Of a DNA stretch of 64,000 nt, positions 10,348-22,400 are shown in pieces. The stretch comes from Lineus longissimus (lineage: Eukaryota > Nemertea > Pilidiophora > Heteronemertea > Lineidae). Under the pieces are notes generated by a model, which was not told where the DNA came from, made no database searches, and saw nothing but the letters and a program-made list of their open reading frames with translations. The position numbers and the translations under genes were made by a program. The stretch covers positions 10,912,001 through 10,976,000 of the forward strand of contig NC_088316.1 of the NCBI RefSeq assembly GCF_910592395.1. The letters are read 5' to 3'. Each line of letters opens with the position of its first letter. Position 1 is the stretch's first letter.

Positions 10348-11387
10348 ATGAAATGGCCAGGGCCATTGTGCTCACCTCATGTGGAGGAAAGATGGATAAA
10401 GAGCATGGTATTGTGTCATATAGTGTTAGGTTTGATGTAGGTCCAAGCAATTACAATTTCCCCAAAATGGTCAATTTACAGAACATTCGACCTCTGTGAC
10501 CTTGAAAAGTAGGTCAAATCAAAGAAGACCCGGGTGACACATTGAATGGTTGTTAGAATTAGATGTACCTATGATATAAAATTGGTGCCAATCGGGCAAG
10601 TCATTACTAGGAATAATGGCACTTTGAAGAATTTAGGATTTGGCCCCCTCCCTGGAGGCCGAACGGCAAATCAGATCGCACCAAACTTCAGTACCTGAGA
10701 TCACCTGACCAAGGGGTACATGTGTACTTAATTTGTGATCAATAATCATTGCAGTTAAGAAACGTGCCATAGTTACGGCCTGACGGCGAATTTTACGCCA
10801 TTTGACCTCTGTGACCTTGACAAGAAGGTGAAATTAAAAACCTGTTTGACATATACTGTATGGTGGTTAGATGTACCCATGATATCAAATTGGTGGCAAT
10901 CGGGCAAGAAGTTAAGGAATAATCACATTTTTAAGGTTTTTGGATTTTGCCCCCTGGTGGTCAAGTGGTGAATCATAATGGACCAAACTTCGGTCCCTGA
11001 GATCACCTGACTAAGGGGTAAATGTGTACCAAATTTGGTATCAATAGTCATTGCAGTTTAGAAACGTGCCATCGTTACATCCTAACGGCCAATTTACGAC
11101 ATTTGACCTCTGTGACCTTGAAAAGGAGGTCAAATCAAAAACCCGGATGATATATGATGCACATTTGCTAGAAGTACCTACCATATTTTTTTCAAAATTT
11201 CCCGACTACTATTAAGGGAGATATTGCATATTTTCACTTTTATCGTTTGGCCCCCTGGTGGCCAAACCATGACACGAATCGGACCGAAACTTGGTCTCCA
11301 AGGTGTCATTACAAAAGGGTACATGTGTACCAAGTTTCAACTCAATCGCTCTAACAGTTACGAAACGTGCCCTGCTAACGGACGACG

Positions 11388-11467
<80 letters not shown>

Positions 11468-11523
11468 ACGACGGACGCCACGGTATGGGATAAGCTCACC
11501 TCTGCTAAGAGGTGAGCTAAAAA
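10348..11523 (+). repeat. (GAC)n-tailed dispersed repeat, long copy
   Basis: It starts ATGAAATGGCCAGGGCCAT (a short palindromic head) then TGTGCTCACC. It contains three tandem modules of ~300-314 bp: GTGACCTTGA blocks lie near 10,497, 10,811 and 11,115, and AAACGTGCC near 10,760, 11,062 and 11,366. It then has a (GAC)n tract and ends with a hairpin AGCTCACCTC...GAGGTGAGCT. Copies lie at 8.0, 41.6 (reverse), 50.0 and 62.4 kb. It has no coding capacity. The poly-Arg, poly-Thr and similar frames over it are microsatellite artefacts. It resembles mollusc repeats with the same terminal hairpin. Confidence 0.85.
11386..11476 (+). repeat. (GAC)n microsatellite
   Basis: About thirty ACG/GAC triplets with two GGACGACGG interruptions near the ends, forming the tail of the surrounding dispersed repeat. 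Confidence 0.95.
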
Positions 11524-12049
11524 CCATATGCTCATTAGAAAGGCAAGGTTTTCAGCTATTCCTTGGCAATATTTTCCTTGACAACATCTCCATTGGAAAC
11601 TAACTGGCCTTTGATATTGTTGTGAGAACATTCTGTTGGCTCAAAATGACACAGAAAACTTACAATTCTCTGGGAGACTAGAGAGTGAAGTCGTTCTTTC
11701 GAATTTGATAGTGTGATTTTTTTCTCGTTCTAGACGCCGCCTTCGAAGTTCCAATATAGTCGCCAACCAACTTGGAATAAGTCTTTAGGTTCACTGCAAA
11801 ATAATTTAGAATGGGTAAGACGGATTGTAGAAAATTATGTAAGTTTTAAAAAAAACACCAGTTTGGTGGGTCACGAAACTATCCTGAAAAGGTAGGGTCA
11901 TCGTGGCTGTCGCGCCAATCAGGTGAGACTTTTGCCAAACAGTGCAAAAAAAGATTTTGTTGGAAACTATGCAGTTCCAGATTGTAACAACGAATCTGGT
12001 CATTCCAAGGTAATGAGACCCCAACCCATTCCTGAAGTTGACCCCATTT
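11524..12049. other. No gene recognised
   Basis: Spacer between the (GAC)n-tailed repeat and the Mutator-like transposase remnant. No supported feature was found. Confidence 0.4.
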
Positions 12050-13465
12050 CATCCTTTTTATTATCTTGATTTTGATGAGAATTTTGTGGTAAACCGTATG
12101 AAAATTATGGTTTGTTTTAATGTTGAGAACATTGTTTGTGACTTGGCTGATTTTGCCATTCACAAGGTTATCAAGAAAGGTGTCACCAACCGGTTATCTC
12201 TGCAGTGCACCAATTGCACTTTTATCTCCAAAATCTATCCCATGAACACAGAAGTAGTAAAAACAGGTCGAGGTGCTAAATCAGCTACAGTAAATGTTGG
12301 TATTCAAGCTGGTTTACAAGAAACTGCCATTGGCAATTCAAAGTGCCGGGTTTTACTTAGTGGTGGTAATATTTATTCCCCATCCAGCAGTTCTATGCAA
12401 AATCAGGCCAATAAGGTTTCTGAACAGATCACCTCCCTTAACAAAACCGATATGCAAAACCGACTCTCAGAATTAAGAGATATTCAAAACCTGCGCGCGG
12501 TTGACAATCCAGATGAATTTAATCTGTGTTTCGACGGTCGCTACAACAGCGTAACATTCGAAGTACGTCACAAAGCAGGTGGGCGTTGCGCGCAAGACGA
12601 CGACAGCCCAAAATCAGGTCATTGGTCTTTGTCTTTTGAACAAGTTATGTCCGACAGGGCAGCGTCTCAAAAGTAAAGGTTACAAAGTTTCATGCCCAGG
12701 TGGTCACGAGGGTGAGTACTTTGCGAATGTTAGTTCAAGCGGGACCATTACAGAGCGCCGCATGGCCTTCGAGATAGGTCAAGATATTGATAGCGTTGGA
12801 ATGGAAGTAAAACACATGTTAACTGACGGCGATGCAACATCCACGTAGGGATGGCAGAAGGATTATCAAAATAAACAAAAGCGATCCTAAAACAAGCCGA
12901 TCCTGTCTACCGCGGACAGACCATCATTCGTGGTGCAGGAAGCGCAAAATGGTCAAAAGAAATGTTTCCAAAATCGACACGCACACGCACAAATGCCGCT
13001 ATGAAAAAAAAATTCGCCATAGACATAAAAAACCGAACATCACTGGTCATGAGCGAGTTATGCAAGAAATTCAAAGGCAACAACAACTTGATTGCTGCCA
13101 AACTTGCCAAAACGGTTGACAGCATAATTGTATGCTACTCTGGCAATTGCTCAAAGTGTAGGTAGCAAGTAACTGGCTGTAGTGGAGGTAAAAAAAGGTC
13201 TTGGTGGCACAAGTCCGCCCACCTCTTTGCTATGCAGTGGAGACCAGATTCATTGAACATGACCACTACAGATCAGTTGTACTTGAGGGCATTGCTAGAG
13301 ATGAAACTAAGTGTGAGTGCCTTGGCTGAAATGAAATCCAATCAAACATCGAATAATGTTGAGGGAAGCCACCGAGGTCTCAGTGCACTTTGCCAAAAAA
13401 TGTCATTTTTTCCCGCAATGCGTTAGGTCGAGCTCATGGCAATGCACACTCGCTGAACAACAATT
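12050..13465 (+). pseudogene. Mutator-like (MULE) transposase remnant, several frameshifts
   Basis: Successive plus-strand frames spell a decayed Mutator-like transposase of the type widespread in invertebrate genomes. Landmarks in order: a zinc-knuckle-like SLQCTNC near 12,210; CFDGRYNS near 12,530, at the expected place of the first catalytic Asp block; the KGYKVSCPGGHEG block near 12,690; LTDGDA near 12,830; CYSGNCSKC near 13,140; and an NNVEGSHRGLSALCQK block near 13,350. The frame shifts near 12,640, again after 12,840 and again after 13,165. It therefore cannot make a protein. No terminal repeats of its own were found. The MULE-type element at 9.7 kb is nearby. Confidence 0.75.
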
Positions 13466-13712
13466 ATGAGGTTGTGCCCTTCATGATGGACCAGCCTCCG
13501 TCCAATTCAAGGTTGTGCCCTTCATGATGGACCAGCTTGCCTCTAATATGAGGTTGTGCCCTTCATGACGGACCAGCCTGCCTCCATTATAAGGTTGCGC
13601 CCTTCCTGATGGACCAGCCTCCGTCCAATTTAAGGTTGTGCCCTTCATGATGGACCAGCTTGCCTCTAATATGAGGTTGTGCCCTTCATGACGGACCAGC
13701 CTGCAAGCATGA
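13462..13712 (+). repeat. 41-bp minisatellite with 123-bp higher-order period
   Basis: GTTGTGCCC recurs at 13,471, 13,512, 13,553, 13,594, 13,635 and 13,676, an exact 41-bp period. The variable parts follow the order A-B-C-A-B-C: CCTCCGTCC, CTTGCCTCT, CCTGCCTCC, then again. A three-unit block of 123 bp has therefore duplicated. The array begins directly at the 3' end of the transposase remnant. Confidence 0.9.
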
Positions 13713-13954
13713 AAACTTTACCAACAACGGACATCACAAGTGCCTTCAGTTTGCTGGCAAACAAATTGACGTCACTAGTACGGTTGATGAGCAGTCGAAT
13801 TTAAAAGACGCAAGTCTGGTCATAACCTGTGTGTTATTTTGAACAAATTTGTGGAAAACAGGGCCTGAAGTATTTTCCCTGCTGTAGCCTGGGGTCTCCT
13901 TGGGGTCGAGAAGGACGGCGGCCGCGAGGCTCTCTCCGCTGATATGTGTCTCTT

Positions 13955-14065
13955 CGAATGAGACGTAAAACCGAGGTTCCTTGTACCTTGTGCCTATGCG
14001 AGGGCAGGCAAAAGACCCCATCCAAGTGAGGAACACGAGTAGCTTGTGATGGACTCCTCCATACT
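13955..14065 (+). mobile_element. Degraded SINE 3' domain
   Basis: This segment (CGAATGAGACGTAAAACCGA, then CTTGTACC, GCAGGCAAAAGACCCCA and TGATGGACTCC) aligns with the 3' part of the tRNA-derived SINE at 58.5-58.8 kb, in the same orientation. The tRNA-like head is not recognisable here. Confidence 0.6.
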
Positions 14066-14329
14066 TACCAGGGCCAATAATGCATCTGCTTCGGCCCTGA
14101 TGGAAAATCAAAATACAATATGTGTCTTGATCTGCTGGCTTATCTGTGGGCTGCGTGAAACCTTCCACGAGTTACGCATTTGCGTATTGTTCCGTGTTCA
14201 CTTAACCCTACGCAATTACGTACACTGCTTTGTGAATATCAATCAGTGAATGCGCAAGTGTTCACGTAAGTGGTGTCTTAGAGACCTCTTAGTATAGAAA
14301 TCTAAAAGGGCTTTGTGAATCCGGACCCT

Positions 14330-14405
14330 GATTCACAATTCAAGTACCAAATAATTCTCTTCATTATTAATGTAGAGAATTAAACTGGTACTTGCATTGT
14401 GAATC
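14330..14405. repeat. Stem-loop of ~31-bp arms
   Basis: GATTCACAATTCAAGTACC at the left is mirrored by GGTACTTGCATTGTGAATC at the right. Further pairing (AATTCTC/GAGAATT) closes around a ~14-nt loop. The end sequence GTGAATC also occurs just upstream. It is probably a tiny foldback element. Confidence 0.65.
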
Positions 14406-15035
14406 ACGACACTCACTAACAAGACAGTCACAGAATAATCCTTTACCGCAAAAGGCAGTTTTGTAACAGAGTCCGAGTGAAAGGTGCATCTTTCCATGTA
14501 TTTAGGCTTCCGTGATGGGACACTGAAGGATTCAGAACCATGGATATTGCTGTCATGCAGTTTGTTTGTTATGGCAGCTCGACCCTTCATCACATAGAAA
14601 TAATGGGAGGGGGGTCGTATTGCGCATTTTTGTTTAACCGGTAACTTAAGGAAGATTTCACTCTATAAAAATGGTGGTTTTTGACTTTTGAAATCTAGAG
14701 TACTGTAATTGCTACAATTTTTCAATGTCCCATCTGTGTATCCATTTGGGAAACGTGAAGCATGACTCCTGTAATTATTGTGCAATAACCTGGAGAGGGA
14801 TTCCAGTGAAATGGATGAAATTTTATTTTCTATTGAAATTGTCAATAGTCAAATCAGTGAGTCACTGATCAGATTTTATTTCTTTTTGTAATCTTTATTA
14901 TGTTGATCTGTTGTTCTCCTAGTTTGAGAATAAAAATTCTTAATTGTTATTCATGAATCACCCTTACGTGTTTTTTTTCTCAAAAATTGTACCTCGCTGA
15001 GGATATTCTTTGAAAAATTTCTCTGAATGAAACAC
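14406..15035. other. No gene recognised
   Basis: AT-rich sequence between the stem-loop and the left end of Harbinger element B. No exon or RNA gene is supported. Confidence 0.4.
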
Positions 15036-15327
15036 CATGGCCCGTATTCTAAGACATCCCTTTAGCTTAAGGTGGGACTTAAAGGTGCGGCTCCACATGA
15101 CAGTAAACTGTCGACAGTAATTGAAAAACTGTCGACAGAAAACTATCCATAGCCCTTCCACTATGAAGAAAAAATCTCAGATAGTCAATGTCTGCGAGCT
15201 CTGGAAACGAGCGAGATAGTTTCTATCGAAAGCAACTGTCGTAAGGGCCATCCACGTACGGTGGTTTTGTATGATAGTTTCTGTCTGACAGCCGTATTTA
15301 CCTTCCACGTGGCTGTCTTCATTCAGC

Positions 15328-18300
15328 ATGTTGCCAGCAAGAAGGAAACATGTCGCCGCGGCGATTGTGGTTTACATGACACTGCGTGAGCGGAGGCAAA
15401 AGAGGAGGCACAAGCTTTGGGTACATGAATGGTTTCTTAGAAGGGAGCAACACAGTGCATACCACTGCCTCCTACGGGAGCTGAGATTGGAAGATTCGAG
15501 TCGTCTCAACAATTATTTGAGACTCTCCGCAGTTGACTTTGAGGAGCTTGCAGTGCTTGTTGGACCCAGGATCCACAAACAGGACACGTGTATGCGGCCT
15601 GCAATTCCGGTGAGGGAGCGCCTTGCCGTGACTTTGCGCTTTCTGGCAACTGGTGAGTATGCTTATTTCCCCACTATCTCATGAATAGAGCACGTACATG
15701 AGGTACTGCACTGAGGGATTTCAGCAGAAGAAATAGGTAAAAAGGTGATAACTTTCCAAATATTGCTTTATTTCACGGTTTATTTCCCAATAAACAAACC
15801 AGACACAGTTCCACTGACATAACTGAAATTCAATGAATAACCGGTAATATGAAGTTCCATTTATGTCATTATTTTATTCACTTCTGTCACATCAGATGTT
15901 ATAAAACATCTCGGATAAGCTTTATAAACATCTGGGCTGGGTTGTACAAACAACGTTAGCAGATAACATGGCGTTAACACAGATTGGCGTTATCTTTCCG
16001 AGACCAACCATGGCAAAACTGGAAGTAACAACTGAATTGACTTTTGCAGGATGTAACCCCTGCTATCGAAGTTCTAGATGGCAGATTAAAATTTGGTATC
16101 AATCCTTCAAGTGAGACAGGACTAGTGTGAGAAAGATAACGTCAGTTTGGCTTAACGCCACGTTATCTGTTAACGTTGTTTGAACAACTGGCCCCTGAAT
16201 GTTAAATAATTAATTTTGTCTTGGTGATTTAAAATTACCAGTGAGATGTTTTAAAAACATATGATATTTGATAAACATCTGATGTGATATAAATCGAATA
16301 ATTATGACATGAAGAACTTCATAAATGAAGGCCATGTAAATTCTTAAACTTTCCTTTTTATTTCTAAATTCAGGCGATTCATTCGTCAGCCTGATGTATC
16401 TCTTCCGTATATCTGCCGTAACGATATCCCGTATTGTGTCTGAAGTGTGCAAAGCCATTTACGAGGCACTCAAGGAGGAATTCCTGAAGGCAAGTCGGTA
16501 CCACTGAATCGTATGACCGGCGGCCACGGCAGTGTTCTCTGGAGTTGAATTCATGTCATAATTATTTGATTTATATCAAATCAGATCAGATGTTTGATAA
16601 CTCTTTTCGGTGAGATGATTATTAAATATCCGACAGATAATTTTAAAATATCGCCCACATTTTGTTTGAATTCCCAGGGAATATGAAAGCACGGTTGCGA
16701 TTGGTTGGTAATTTTTGGAAAGTAATGAAGGCATTCGGGATCATACGGAGTTTGCCGAGATGAAATGAGATTTTTTAATATATAAGATGTTTTATAAACA
16801 TCTCAATGGGACGATTTAAAATCATCTGATGTTTTAAATTTATCTGATAATTTTAAATCATCTGGACAGAATATAATTATTTAACATCTGATCTATAGGT
16901 AATGTCTCGAGATGTTTTATAATATCTCATGTGATAGAATTGAATATAATTATGACATGAATGGAAAATATAGTGTTCGGTCACCTATTATATTCTGTGA
17001 CACCAATTAATTATTCTTATCATTACACATGACGTTTGTCTGATCCTGAAGCATGTGTAGGAAGGAAAATTGATTCGGAATTTGCTTGTCGTCCGGGCCT
17101 GTGTTTCCCTGCTCTTTTTGGCTGAATCCCGTCAACGAAGGACTGCAAGTTGAGCTGCGAGAAGTGCTGGGCGTCAGTTTGGTTGTCATAGCTGCGGCGT
17201 CTTCATCGTCCTTCTCAGCTGCTTCAAGAATGACCCTTTGAATATCCCGTTTCAATTTCTTGCGGTTCGCCTCTGATTTCAATCCCCTCAACTCAGAAGC
17301 AACAAAAGCACCAAATGTGTCCAGTTCATCGGTCTCCCTTGACATAACTTCACATGCCTTCTGAAGGATTTCATCAGACGCACGACCGACATCCTTTCGT
17401 TTTCGAGATTTCGACGGTGGCGGGTTGGGTGTGGCCACGGAAGATGGTGATCCTCGAGGTTGAGTGCAGATCTCGTCCTTGTTAAATAGTGTTGCATCTG
17501 GCGTATCATCTGGCGCTTGTTCTTCTTGTTCCTGAATATATATATTTTTTTGTTTGAATATTGTGGTACAAGTACATGTATAGTTACGATTTTTTAATTT
17601 TTTGCAGTTTCCTTCCGACTCCGATGATTGGTTACAACTTGCTTCCGAATTCTTTGAAAGGTGGAACTTCCCCCAATGCATCGGTGCCATAGACGGAAAG
17701 CATATTACCATGCAAGCTCCAGCAGCGTCTGGGAGTTTTTATTTTAATTACAAAGGCTTCCACAGTATTGTGCTGATGGCATTGGTTGATGCGAAATACC
17801 GCTTTACGTTTGTCGACGTCGGATGTAATGGAAGGGTTGCTGACGGGGGCATATTCGGCAGGTGTTCATTATCTTCGGGTCTTGAGAACAAGACCCTTTG
17901 CCTACCATCACCAAGGGTACTTCCAGGTCGAAATATGAAGGTACCATTTGTATTTGTGGCCGACGATGCTTTTCCATTGCGGGAAAACATAATGAAACCA
18001 TATCCTCTGCGAGACATTCCCGGTAGCATGCGCATCTTCAACTACCGACTTTCGAGAGCGCGTAGAATCGTCGAAAATGCATTCGGCATAATGTCCAGCG
18101 TCTTCCGCATATTTCGAAAGCCGATAGCTGTAGATGCACAGAAAGCAGAGGATATCGTTTTGGCTTCCTGTGCATTACATAATTTGATGATCACGAAGAA
18201 AGACTCGCGCGCACGCTACGCTCCACATGGTACAGTCGATATGGAAGACATGGCTACTGGTGTCATTACCCCTGGAGCATGGCGAAAAGAGGGCATGCCA

Positions 18301-18435
18301 GCAAACAACCTGCTCCAAATCGAGCCATTCACAAGCAACCGTCATGCTCAAACCCCACAAGACATCCGCCACGAATGTCGAGAGTACTTCCTCTCACCCC
18401 AGGGTGAGGTTTCGTGGCAGTACAAGTTCATTTGA
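15328..18435 (+). CDS. PIF/Harbinger DDE transposase, family A copy 1
   Basis: Predicted exons are 15,328-15,652, 16,374-16,489 and 17,608-18,435, giving 422 residues with intact phase. Intron 1 is GT-AG. Intron 2 appears to be GC-AG (AAG|GCAAGT). Exon 1 encodes a basic N-terminus and a helix-rich region. Exon 2 encodes a helix-turn-helix-like stretch (RISAVTISRIVSEVCKAI). Exon 3 encodes the DDE nuclease: Asp in GAIDGKHI, Asp in GRVADGGIF and Glu in RRIVENAFGI, the HARBI1-type arrangement. Exon 3 lies inside the intron of the antisense MADF gene. It would cut and join element ends with TWA-type target choice. Transposases of this group usually act with a Myb- or MADF-type partner. No lesion was seen, so it may be active. 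Confidence 0.85.
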
Positions 18436-18911
18436 GGAAGCCGTCCTTTAAGTGGGCGGAATGAAGAGCATTTATGACATGAGAGACTGAAATAAACCTG
18501 CAAGAGAGAAATCATGTAACAAAATTAACAAATAAAGATAATTCTCACCAAATTGGTCTTCGATTTTCGTCCTCCAATAACTCCCCTTAGAAAAGAGAAT
18601 GCCTTGTAGTACATCCACTTTGGGGTGTAAACGTCGTCAGTCCCTTGCCCAGATTTCCTCTTGGTGGCTTTCTTTAATTCTTGCGCATACTGGTTTCTCA
18701 GGTTGTGCATTTTTCTCGTCACTTGCACTTTATCTCTTTTACAATCCTTCGCCAGACTTTTCCATGCATCCTCTTTCTTCAACCTGTCTCTATATTCGGC
18801 AGACGTGACATCCCATAGTGCAGGCCTCGCTCTGTAACCTTCAATGAGGTTGCTGACCGCATCTTGCGACCATTCACTCTCCGCAACTTCAACATGAAAT
18901 TCGTCTGCCAT
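17007..18911 (-). CDS. MADF-BESS DNA-binding partner protein, family A copy 1
   Basis: Two exons (18,549-18,911 and 17,007-17,531) splice in phase 0 to give 295 residues. Exon 1 begins MADEFHVEVAESEWSQ, the first Met not implied by upstream frame extension alone. It carries a MADF-type domain (LIEGYRARPALWDV...AWKSLA) that binds DNA in Myb-like fashion. Exon 2 carries a basic Pro/Ser linker (PPPSKSRKRKD), then a BESS-like motif (FGAFVASELRGLKSEANRKK) and an acidic patch (EKDDEDAAA). The intron contains transposase exon 3 in antisense. Its second exon lies inside transposase intron 2. In known PIF/Harbinger elements the second protein assists nuclear import and end binding, so I infer the same role here. 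A longer open frame extends 23 codons upstream. Confidence 0.8.
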
Positions 18912-19449
18912 TTCTCGTGTTGAACTCGCACTGATCTGTTCGACGGATCTGTACGACAGTTCTATCCCAAAATAGAGCAAGTGCTAGTCGATAAAAGCAC
19001 TGTCTGACACTTTTATAACCAACTTGCATAATCTATGTGGCTCACTTCCACACGACAGAAATTGACCATCCTACAATCTTTCGGACAGTTATCTATTGCT
19101 GTCATACAGCCACTAGCTGAACAACTTCCACGGGATAGTCATTGGACAGTCACTATCTGACAGCAAACTTTCGACAGAAAACTGTCAAGTGGAGCCGCGC
19201 CTTTAGGTGCGGCTCCACATGACAGTAAACTGTCGACAGTAATTGAAAAACTGTCGACAGAAAACTATCCATAGCCCTTCCACTATGAAGAAAAAATCGC
19301 AGATAGTCACTGTCTGCGAGCTCTGGAAACGAGCGAGATAGTTTCTATCGAAAGCAACTGTCGTAAGGGCCATCCACGTACGGTGGTTTTGTATGATAGT
19401 TTCTGTCTGACAGCCGTATTTACCTTCCACGTGGCTGTCTTCATTCAGC

Positions 19450-22400
19450 ATGTTGCCAGCAAGAAGGAAACAAGTCGCCGCGGCGATTGTGGTTTACATG
19501 ACACTGCGTGAGCGGAGGCAAAAGAGGAGGCACAAGCTTTGGGTACATGAATGGTTTCTTAGAAGGGAGCAACACGGTGCATACCACTGCCTCCTACGGG
19601 AGCTGAGATTGGAAGATTCGAGTCGTCTCAACAATTTTTTGAGACTCTCCGCAGTTGACTTCGAGGAGCTTGCAGTGCTTGTTGGACCCAGCTTCCACAA
19701 ACAGGACACGTGTATGCGGCCTGCAATTCCAGTGAGGGAGCGCCTTGCCGTGACTTTGCGCTTTCTGGCAACTAGTGCTTATTTCCCCACTATCTCATGA
19801 ATAGAGCACGTACATGAGGTACTGCACTGAGGGATTTCAGCAGAAGAAATAGGTAAAAAGGTGATAACTTTCCAAATATTGCTTTATTTCACGGTTTATT
19901 TCCCAATAAACAAACCAGACACAGTTCCACTGACATAACTGAAATTCAATGAATAACCGGTAATATGAAGTTCCATTTATGTCATTATTTTATTCACTTC
20001 TGTCACATCAGATGTTATAAAACATCTCGGATAAATTTTATAAACATCTGGGCTGGGTTGTACAAACAACGTTAGCAGATAACATGGCGTTAACACAGAT
20101 TGGCGTTATCTTTCCGAGACCAACCATGGCAAAACTGGAAGTAACAACTGAATTGACTTTTGCAGGATGTAACCCCTGCTATCGAAGTTCTAGATGGCAG
20201 ATTAAAATTTGGTATCAATCCTTCAAGTGAGACAGGACTAGTGTGAGAAAGATAACGTCAGTTTGGCTTAACGCCACGTTATCTGTTAATGTTGTTTGAA
20301 CAACTGGCCCCTGAATGTTAAATAATTAATTTTGTCTTGGTGATTTAAAATTACCAGTGAGATGTTTTAAAAACATATGATATTTGATAAACATCTGATG
20401 TGATATAAATCGAATAATTATGACATGAAGAACTTCATAAATGAAGGCCATGTAAATTCTTAAACTTTCCTTTTTATTTCTAAATTCAGGCGATTCATTC
20501 GTCAGCCTGATGTATCTCTTCCGTATATCTGCCGTAACGATATCCCGTATTGTGTCTGAAGTGTGCAAAGCCATTTACAAGGCACTCAAGGAGGAATTCC
20601 TGAAGGCAAGTCGGTACCACTGAATCGTATGACCGGCGGTCACGGCAGTGTTCTCTGGAGTTGAATTCATGTCATAATTATTTGATTTATATCAAATCAG
20701 ATCAGATGTTTGATAACTCTTTTCGGTGAGATGATTATTAAATATCCGACAGATAATTTTAAAATATCACCCACATTTTGTTTGAATTCCCAGGGAATAT
20801 GAAAGCACGGTTGCGATTGGTTGGTAATTTTTGGAAAGTAACGAAGGCATTCGGGATCATACGGAGTTTGCCGAGATGAAATGAGATTTTTTAATATATA
20901 AGATGTTTTATAAACATCTCAATGGGACGATTTAAAATCATCTGATGTTTTAAATTTATCTGATAATTTTAAATCATCTGGACAGAATATAATTATTTAA
21001 CATCAGATCTATAGGTAATGTCTCGAGATGTTTTACAATATCTCATGTGATAGAATTGAATATAATTATGACATGAATGGAAAATATAGTGTTCGGTCAC
21101 CTATTATATTCTGTGACACCAATTAATTATTCTTATCATTACACATGACGTTTGTCTGATCCTGAGGCATGTGTAAGAAGGAAAATTGATTCGGAATTTG
21201 CTTGTCGTCCGGGCCTGTGTTTCCCTGCTCTTTTTGGCTGAATCCCGTCAACGAAGGACTGCAAGTTGAGCTGCGAGAAGTGCTGGGCGTCAGTGTGGTT
21301 GTCATAGCTGCGGCGTCTTCATCGTCCTTCTCAGCTGCTTCAAGAATGACCCTTTGAATATCCCGTTTCAATTTCTTGCGGTTCGATTCTGATTTCAATC
21401 CCCTCAACTCAGAAGCAACAAAAGCACCAAATGTGTCCAGTTCATCGGTCTCCCTTGACATAACTTCACATGCCTTCTGAAGGATTTCATCAGACGCACG
21501 ACCGACATCCTTTCGTTTTCGAGATTTCGACGGTGGCGGGTTGGGTGTGGCCACGGAAGATGGTGATCCTCGAGGTTGAGTGCAGATCTCGTCCTTGTTA
21601 AATAGTGTTGCATCTGGCGTATCATCTGGCGCTTGTTCTTCTTGTTCCTGAAAATATATATTTTTTCTGTTTGAATATTGTGGTACAAGTACATGTATAG
21701 TTACGATTTTTTTAATTTTTTGCAGTTTCCTTCCGACTCCGATGATTGGTTACAACTTGCTTCCGAATTCTTTGAAAGGTGGAACTTCCCCCAATGCATC
21801 GGTGCCATAGACGGAAAGCATATTACCATGCAAGCTCCAGCAGCGTCTGGGAGTTTTTATTTTAATTACAAAGGGTTCCGCAGTATTGTGCTGATGGCAT
21901 TGGTTGATGCGAAATACCGCTTTACGTTTGTCGACGTCGGATGTAATGGAAGGGTTGCTGACGGGGGCATATTCGGCAGGTGTTCATTATCTTCGGGTCT
22001 TGAGAACAAGACCCTTTGCCTACCATCACCAAGGGTACTTCCAGGTCGAAATATGAAGGTACCATTTGTATTTGTGGCCGACGATGCTTTTCCATTGCGG
22101 GAAAACATAATGAAACCATATCCTCTGCGAGACATTCCCGGTAGCATGCGCATCTTCAACTACCGACTTTCGAGAGCGCGTAGAATCGTCGAAAATGCAT
22201 TCGGCATAATGTCCAGCGTCTTCCGCATATTTCGAAAGCCGATAGCTGTAGATGCACAGAAAGCAGAGGATATCGTTTTGGCTTCCTGTGCATTACATAA
22301 TTTGATGATCACGAAGAAAGACTCGCGCGCACGCTACGCTCCACATGGTACAGTCGATATGGAAGACATGGCTACTGGTGTCATTACCCCTGGAGCATGG

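Larger units (their letters stand above)
15083..19202. mobile_element. PIF/Harbinger element A, copy 1 (complete, 4,120 bp)
   Basis: The ends are AGGTGCGGCTCCACATGACA and, on the right, the reverse complement of AGGCGCGGCTCCACTTGACA. TAA precedes the left end (15,080-15,082). Both subterminal regions are crowded with GACAGT/ACTGTC and CTGTCGACAG motifs, probably transposase or partner binding sites. Both genes are open in this copy: a three-exon transposase on the plus strand and a two-exon MADF-BESS gene on the minus strand. Copy 2 follows directly, in the same orientation. Introns contain many AGATGTTTTATAAACATC-type palindromes. Confidence 0.88.

Noticed and set aside
11212-11631. Long frames encoding poly-Arg, poly-Thr and similar runs (also at 41.6, 51.0 and 63.4 kb)
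   Set aside because: They are translations of (GAC)n/(GTC)n microsatellites in the dispersed repeat, open in all frames on both strands.
13746-14168. 140-residue antisense frame
   Set aside because: It overlaps the degraded SINE domain and shows no protein family.
17748-18041. Antisense frames over the Harbinger transposase exons (also 21,866-22,159 and 23,858-24,199)
   Set aside because: They mirror the conserved coding strand and carry no domain.
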